Shown here in pieces: positions 15,528-17,588 of a stretch of DNA of 17,588 nt; within the stretch, counting starts at the first letter, position 1; every line of letters starts with the position of its first letter. The position numbers and the translations under genes were made by a program. This stretch comes from Bacillota bacterium (GTDB lineage: Bacteria; Bacillota; Clostridia; Lachnospirales; Lachnospiraceae): assembly GCA_023437885.1 (NCBI GenBank), contig JAEZFH010000320.1, forward strand, positions 1 through 17,588. Reading direction: 5' to 3'. Below the pieces are notes generated by a model. That model searched no databases and was not told the DNA's origin. It saw only the letters and a list, made by a program, of their open reading frames with translations.

Positions 15528-15557
15528 TTGACATGAACCGTAGAAATGAGCTACAAT
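15528..15557 (+). promoter_or_regulatory. Promoter of the decarboxylase beta subunit operon
   Basis: A perfect TTGACA (15528-15533) and TACAAT (15552-15557) are separated by 18 bases. Transcription would start near 15564, leaving a leader of about 130 bases before the ATG. No named riboswitch was recognised in that leader. It contains AAAACGT and ACGTTTT arms that could form a weak AT-rich hairpin. Confidence 0.75.
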
Positions 15558-15697
15558 AAAACCAATTTCGTAAACTTGTCATTTCTCTTAAATTCAATGA
15601 CTGCAATAAAACGTGCATATTCATACCATTGTTATGTTTACGTTTTTGCTATGCTATACACCGGAGAAATGATCATCATGCTAAGGAGGACTATTTT

Positions 15698-16852
15698 ATG
15701 GATTTCTTATTGTCAGGTATTATGGCAATTACTTGGCAGCAGTGTGTAATGTATCTTGTGGGCATTATTCTGATCTATTTAGCCATCGAGAAAGGCTTCG
15801 AGCCCTCACTGCTCCTGCCAATGGGATTTGGGGCAATATTAGTTAACCTTCCCTTTTCCGGTGTATTGGATCAGACACTGGAAGGTGTCGGCAGCACACA
15901 CGGTATTATTCAATGGCTGTTTGAAACCGGCATTGAAGCATCCGAAGCTCTGCCGATCTTATTATTTATCGGTATCGGTGCCATGATTGACTTCGGTCCG
16001 CTGCTTTCCAACCCCAAGATGTTCTTATTTGGTGCTGCGGCCCAGTTTGGTATCTTCTTTACCATATCTCTTGCAACATTGCTTGGATTTGGTCTGGAGG
16101 ATGCGGCTTCCATCGGCATCATCGGTGCGGCTGACGGTCCTACCTCTATTCTGGTATCTCAGATACTGCACTCCAAATATATCGGAGCAATTGCAGTTGC
16201 CGCATATTCCTATATGGCTCTGGTTCCCATTGTCCAGCCCATTGCTATCAAGCTTGTGACAACAAAGAAGGAACGTATGATTCGTATGAATTACAATCCT
16301 CAGTCCGTAACCAAACTGAATAAAATTATGTTCCCGATTATCGTAACGGTCATCGCCGGTCTGATTGCACCCCAATCTGTGGCACTGGTTGGCTTCCTGA
16401 TGTTCGGTAACCTGATCAGGGAATGTGGTGTTCTCGGAAGCTTGTCCGATACTGCTCAGGACAATTTATCCAACCTGATTACCCTGCTTCTCGGTATCAC
16501 CATATCCTTCAGTATGCGTGCTGAAGAATTTGTTAAGTTAGATACCTTGTTAATTATGGGTCTCGGATTGATTGCCTTCGTAATGGATACCATCGGCGGT
16601 GTGTTGTTTGCCAAGCTGTTGAATCTGATCTTCCGTAAGAACAAGATCAACCCCATGGTTGGTGCTGCGGGTATCTCCGCATTCCCGATGTCTGCACGTG
16701 TTGTTCAGAAGATGGGCTTAAAAGAAGATCCTTCCAACCACCTTTTAATGCATGCTATCAGCGCTAATGTGTCCGGCCAGATCGGCTCTGTTGTCGCCGG
16801 TGGTGTCGTAATAAAAATCGTTCTCGAAATCCTGAAGAATATACCAGGCTAA
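15698..16852 (+). CDS. Sodium-ion-translocating decarboxylase beta subunit (OadB/GcdB/MmdB family)
   Basis: This 384-residue multi-span membrane protein is the ion-pumping subunit of biotin-dependent decarboxylases such as oxaloacetate, glutaconyl-CoA or methylmalonyl-CoA decarboxylase. Hallmarks include FIGIGAMIDFGPLLSNP, the ion-site Asp D146 in GAADGPTSI, and the C-terminal NPMVGAAGISAFPMSARVVQ, whose Asn, Gly, Ser and Arg line the sodium path in the family. The length is closer to GcdB and MmdB (about 375-390) than to OadB (about 430). The frame is open back to 15629, but AAGGAGGA seven bases before the ATG at 15698 decides the start. A small single-span gene follows after 16 bases. No carboxyltransferase or biotin carrier gene is in the window, so the substrate cannot be named. 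Confidence 0.93.
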   Translation: MDFLLSGIMAITWQQCVMYLVGIILIYLAIEKGFEPSLLLPMGFGAILVNLPFSGVLDQTLEGVGSTHGIIQWLFETGIEASEALPILLFIGIGAMIDFGPLLSNPKMFLFGAAAQFGIFFTISLATLLGFGLEDAASIGIIGAADGPTSILVSQILHSKYIGAIAVAAYSYMALVPIVQPIAIKLVTTKKERMIRMNYNPQSVTKLNKIMFPIIVTVIAGLIAPQSVALVGFLMFGNLIRECGVLGSLSDTAQDNLSNLITLLLGITISFSMRAEEFVKLDTLLIMGLGLIAFVMDTIGGVLFAKLLNLIFRKNKINPMVGAAGISAFPMSARVVQKMGLKEDPSNHLLMHAISANVSGQIGSVVAGGVVIKIVLEILKNIPG

Positions 16853-16868
16853 TGGAAAGGAGCTTACT

Positions 16869-17009
16869 ATGGAACAGAATTTTATCTATTCATTGGAAAT
16901 CATGGGAAAGGGTATGCTTTCCTTATTTACTGTAATTCTCTTATTGACCTTCATCGTCTTTTTGCTTGGTAAAATATCATCACGTTCGAAGAAATCAGAG
17001 GAAGAATAG
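16869..17009 (+). CDS. Small single-span membrane protein, OadG-like gamma subunit candidate
   Basis: This 46-residue frame starts with ATG six bases after a perfect AAAGGAG and ends in TAG. It encodes a short N-terminus, one hydrophobic span (about residues 14-36, LSLFTVILLLTFIVFLLGK) and a charged Lys/Glu tail. Position directly behind the beta subunit and topology (N-terminus out, one span, charged tail in) match the gamma or delta subunits that hold decarboxylase complexes together. It is shorter than typical OadG (about 80) and lacks their His-rich tail, so the call rests mainly on context and topology. Confidence 0.75.
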   Translation: MEQNFIYSLEIMGKGMLSLFTVILLLTFIVFLLGKISSRSKKSEEE

Positions 17010-17037
17010 TATTATATTCAGAAAAATAAGCAAAGGG

Positions 17038-17082
17038 AAAACACCGCATCCCCGTTATCACGGGAAATGCGGTGTTTTCTTT
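17038..17082 (+). terminator. Terminator of the decarboxylase operon
   Basis: AAAACACCGCAT at 17038-17049 pairs with ATGCGGTGTTTT at 17067-17078. An inner CCCG/CGGG stem closes a six-base loop, and TTTTCTTT runs off the 3' side. It begins 29 bases past the small gene's stop. The A-run on the other arm gives a T-run on the opposite strand too, so it may work in both directions. Confidence 0.92.
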
Positions 17083-17361
17083 GAGTTTCTATGGGGATAT
17101 ATGGGTTAAATGTGAGGGGTAGGCAATAAGGGAATAACAATATCTTTTTCATCAATATTCGACATATTTCATTATAGACCTATTATATTTCCTTTATGGA
17201 AATTTTTCAAGTATTTTCTGCAAATTGTTTATTCTTTTTTATAGCAATTCCAATTATTATCTGACCATTATACCAATTCTCTTTTCCTGTCCGCCATTCT
17301 TCCGCCCAGTACTTATTTTCAGATAATAAATCAATATAAAATCCTTACAATCAAACAGAGA
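17083..17361. other. AT-rich gap between convergent operons
   Basis: This lies between the decarboxylase terminator and the ZIP transporter terminator. It is AT-rich with stop codons in all frames, and no ribosome site, RNA gene or repeat could be recognised. Confidence 0.6.
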
Positions 17362-17394
17362 GTTCGTAAGATACCGTGCCAGTATCTTACGAAC
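17362..17394 (-). terminator. Terminator of the ZIP transporter gene
   Basis: GTTCGTAAGATAC at 17362-17374 pairs perfectly with GTATCTTACGAAC at 17382-17394 across a seven-base loop. On the minus strand it begins 29 bases past the transporter stop and is followed by TCTCTGTTTGATTG, a broken T-rich tail. The stem is long enough to make termination likely. Confidence 0.75.
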
Positions 17395-17423
17395 CCTCCT
17401 GGTTTGTTTATCCTATTCCACAC

Positions 17424-17588
17424 TTATCCTAAGGCTACATCTAACAGCATCATCACAGCAAATCCCAGCATAGCACCCACAGTACCGATATTGGAATGAT
17501 GCTTCTCCTGCTGTGCTTCCGGAATTAATTCCTCTACCACAACATAAATCATAGCACCTGCAGCAAAGGATAACGCATAGGGAAGCAT
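17424..17588 (-). CDS. ZIP family metal transporter, C-terminal part
   Basis: The last 54 codons and TAA stop of a gene that continues past the right edge. The visible protein, with LPYALSFAAGAMIYVVVEEL, then IPEAQ, a His pair and the final GTVGAMLGFAVMMLLDVALG, matches the last two membrane spans of ZIP transporters of the ZupT/GufA type. The EELIPE segment is the metal-site helix of these divalent cation (zinc, iron, manganese) importers. The start and the metal preference cannot be seen. Confidence 0.88.
   Translation of the reverse strand: MLPYALSFAAGAMIYVVVEELIPEAQQEKHHSNIGTVGAMLGFAVMMLLDVALG

Noticed and set aside
15546..15697. Upstream extension of the beta subunit frame (to 15629) and a second short frame from 15546
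   Set aside because: The strong AAGGAGGA site at 15683-15690 and family N-termini fix the start at 15698. The upstream codons have no ribosome site of their own.

Overview
The window comes from a low-to-middle GC Firmicute, most likely a clostridium of the Lachnospiraceae type. The signs are strong AGGAGG-type ribosome binding sites, a YesN/YesM-type two-component pair, an AraC regulator beside a sugar- or peptide-related enzyme, a membrane pyrophosphatase, and a sodium-pump decarboxylase beta subunit typical of anaerobes. This assignment is inferred from gene content, not from a marker gene. No rRNA, tRNA, CRISPR array, insertion sequence or phage gene was seen.

Left part (1-7113). A ribosome binding site sits at the very left edge and belongs to a minus-strand gene that starts just outside the window. 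Next comes a minus-strand pair, an AraC-type response regulator followed by a YesM-type sensor histidine kinase, overlapping by 7 bases. A 480-base gap follows, holding a 15-base tandem repeat (three copies) and a hairpin. Beyond it lie a minus-strand GtaA-like (DUF4965/DUF1793) protein and a divergent plus-strand AraC regulator. Good promoters can be read in both directions between these two. This looks like a locally regulated carbohydrate or amide uptake and use locus.

Middle part (7114-12876). Six minus-strand genes lie nearly end to end and could form one transcript. In transcription order they are a secreted Ig-like/transglutaminase-fold protein, a second secreted protein, a diguanylate cyclase with a Cys-rich sensor region, a tandem HD/HD-GYP protein, a bacteriohemerythrin with all seven iron ligands, and a CheX-like phosphatase that overlaps it. 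Enzymes to make and break cyclic di-GMP are thus placed next to an oxygen/iron-binding protein and two exported proteins. The transglutaminase-fold protein keeps its Cys and Asp but has Trp where the catalytic His is expected. This group is the most interesting part of the window.

Right part (12877-17588). A membrane pyrophosphatase (minus strand, with a strong terminator) diverges from a two-gene plus-strand operon. That operon encodes a decarboxylase beta subunit and a 46-residue single-span protein resembling a gamma subunit, and it has a near-consensus promoter and a strong terminator. Both loci concern ion-gradient energy conservation. The window ends in the C-terminal part of a ZIP-family metal transporter on the minus strand.
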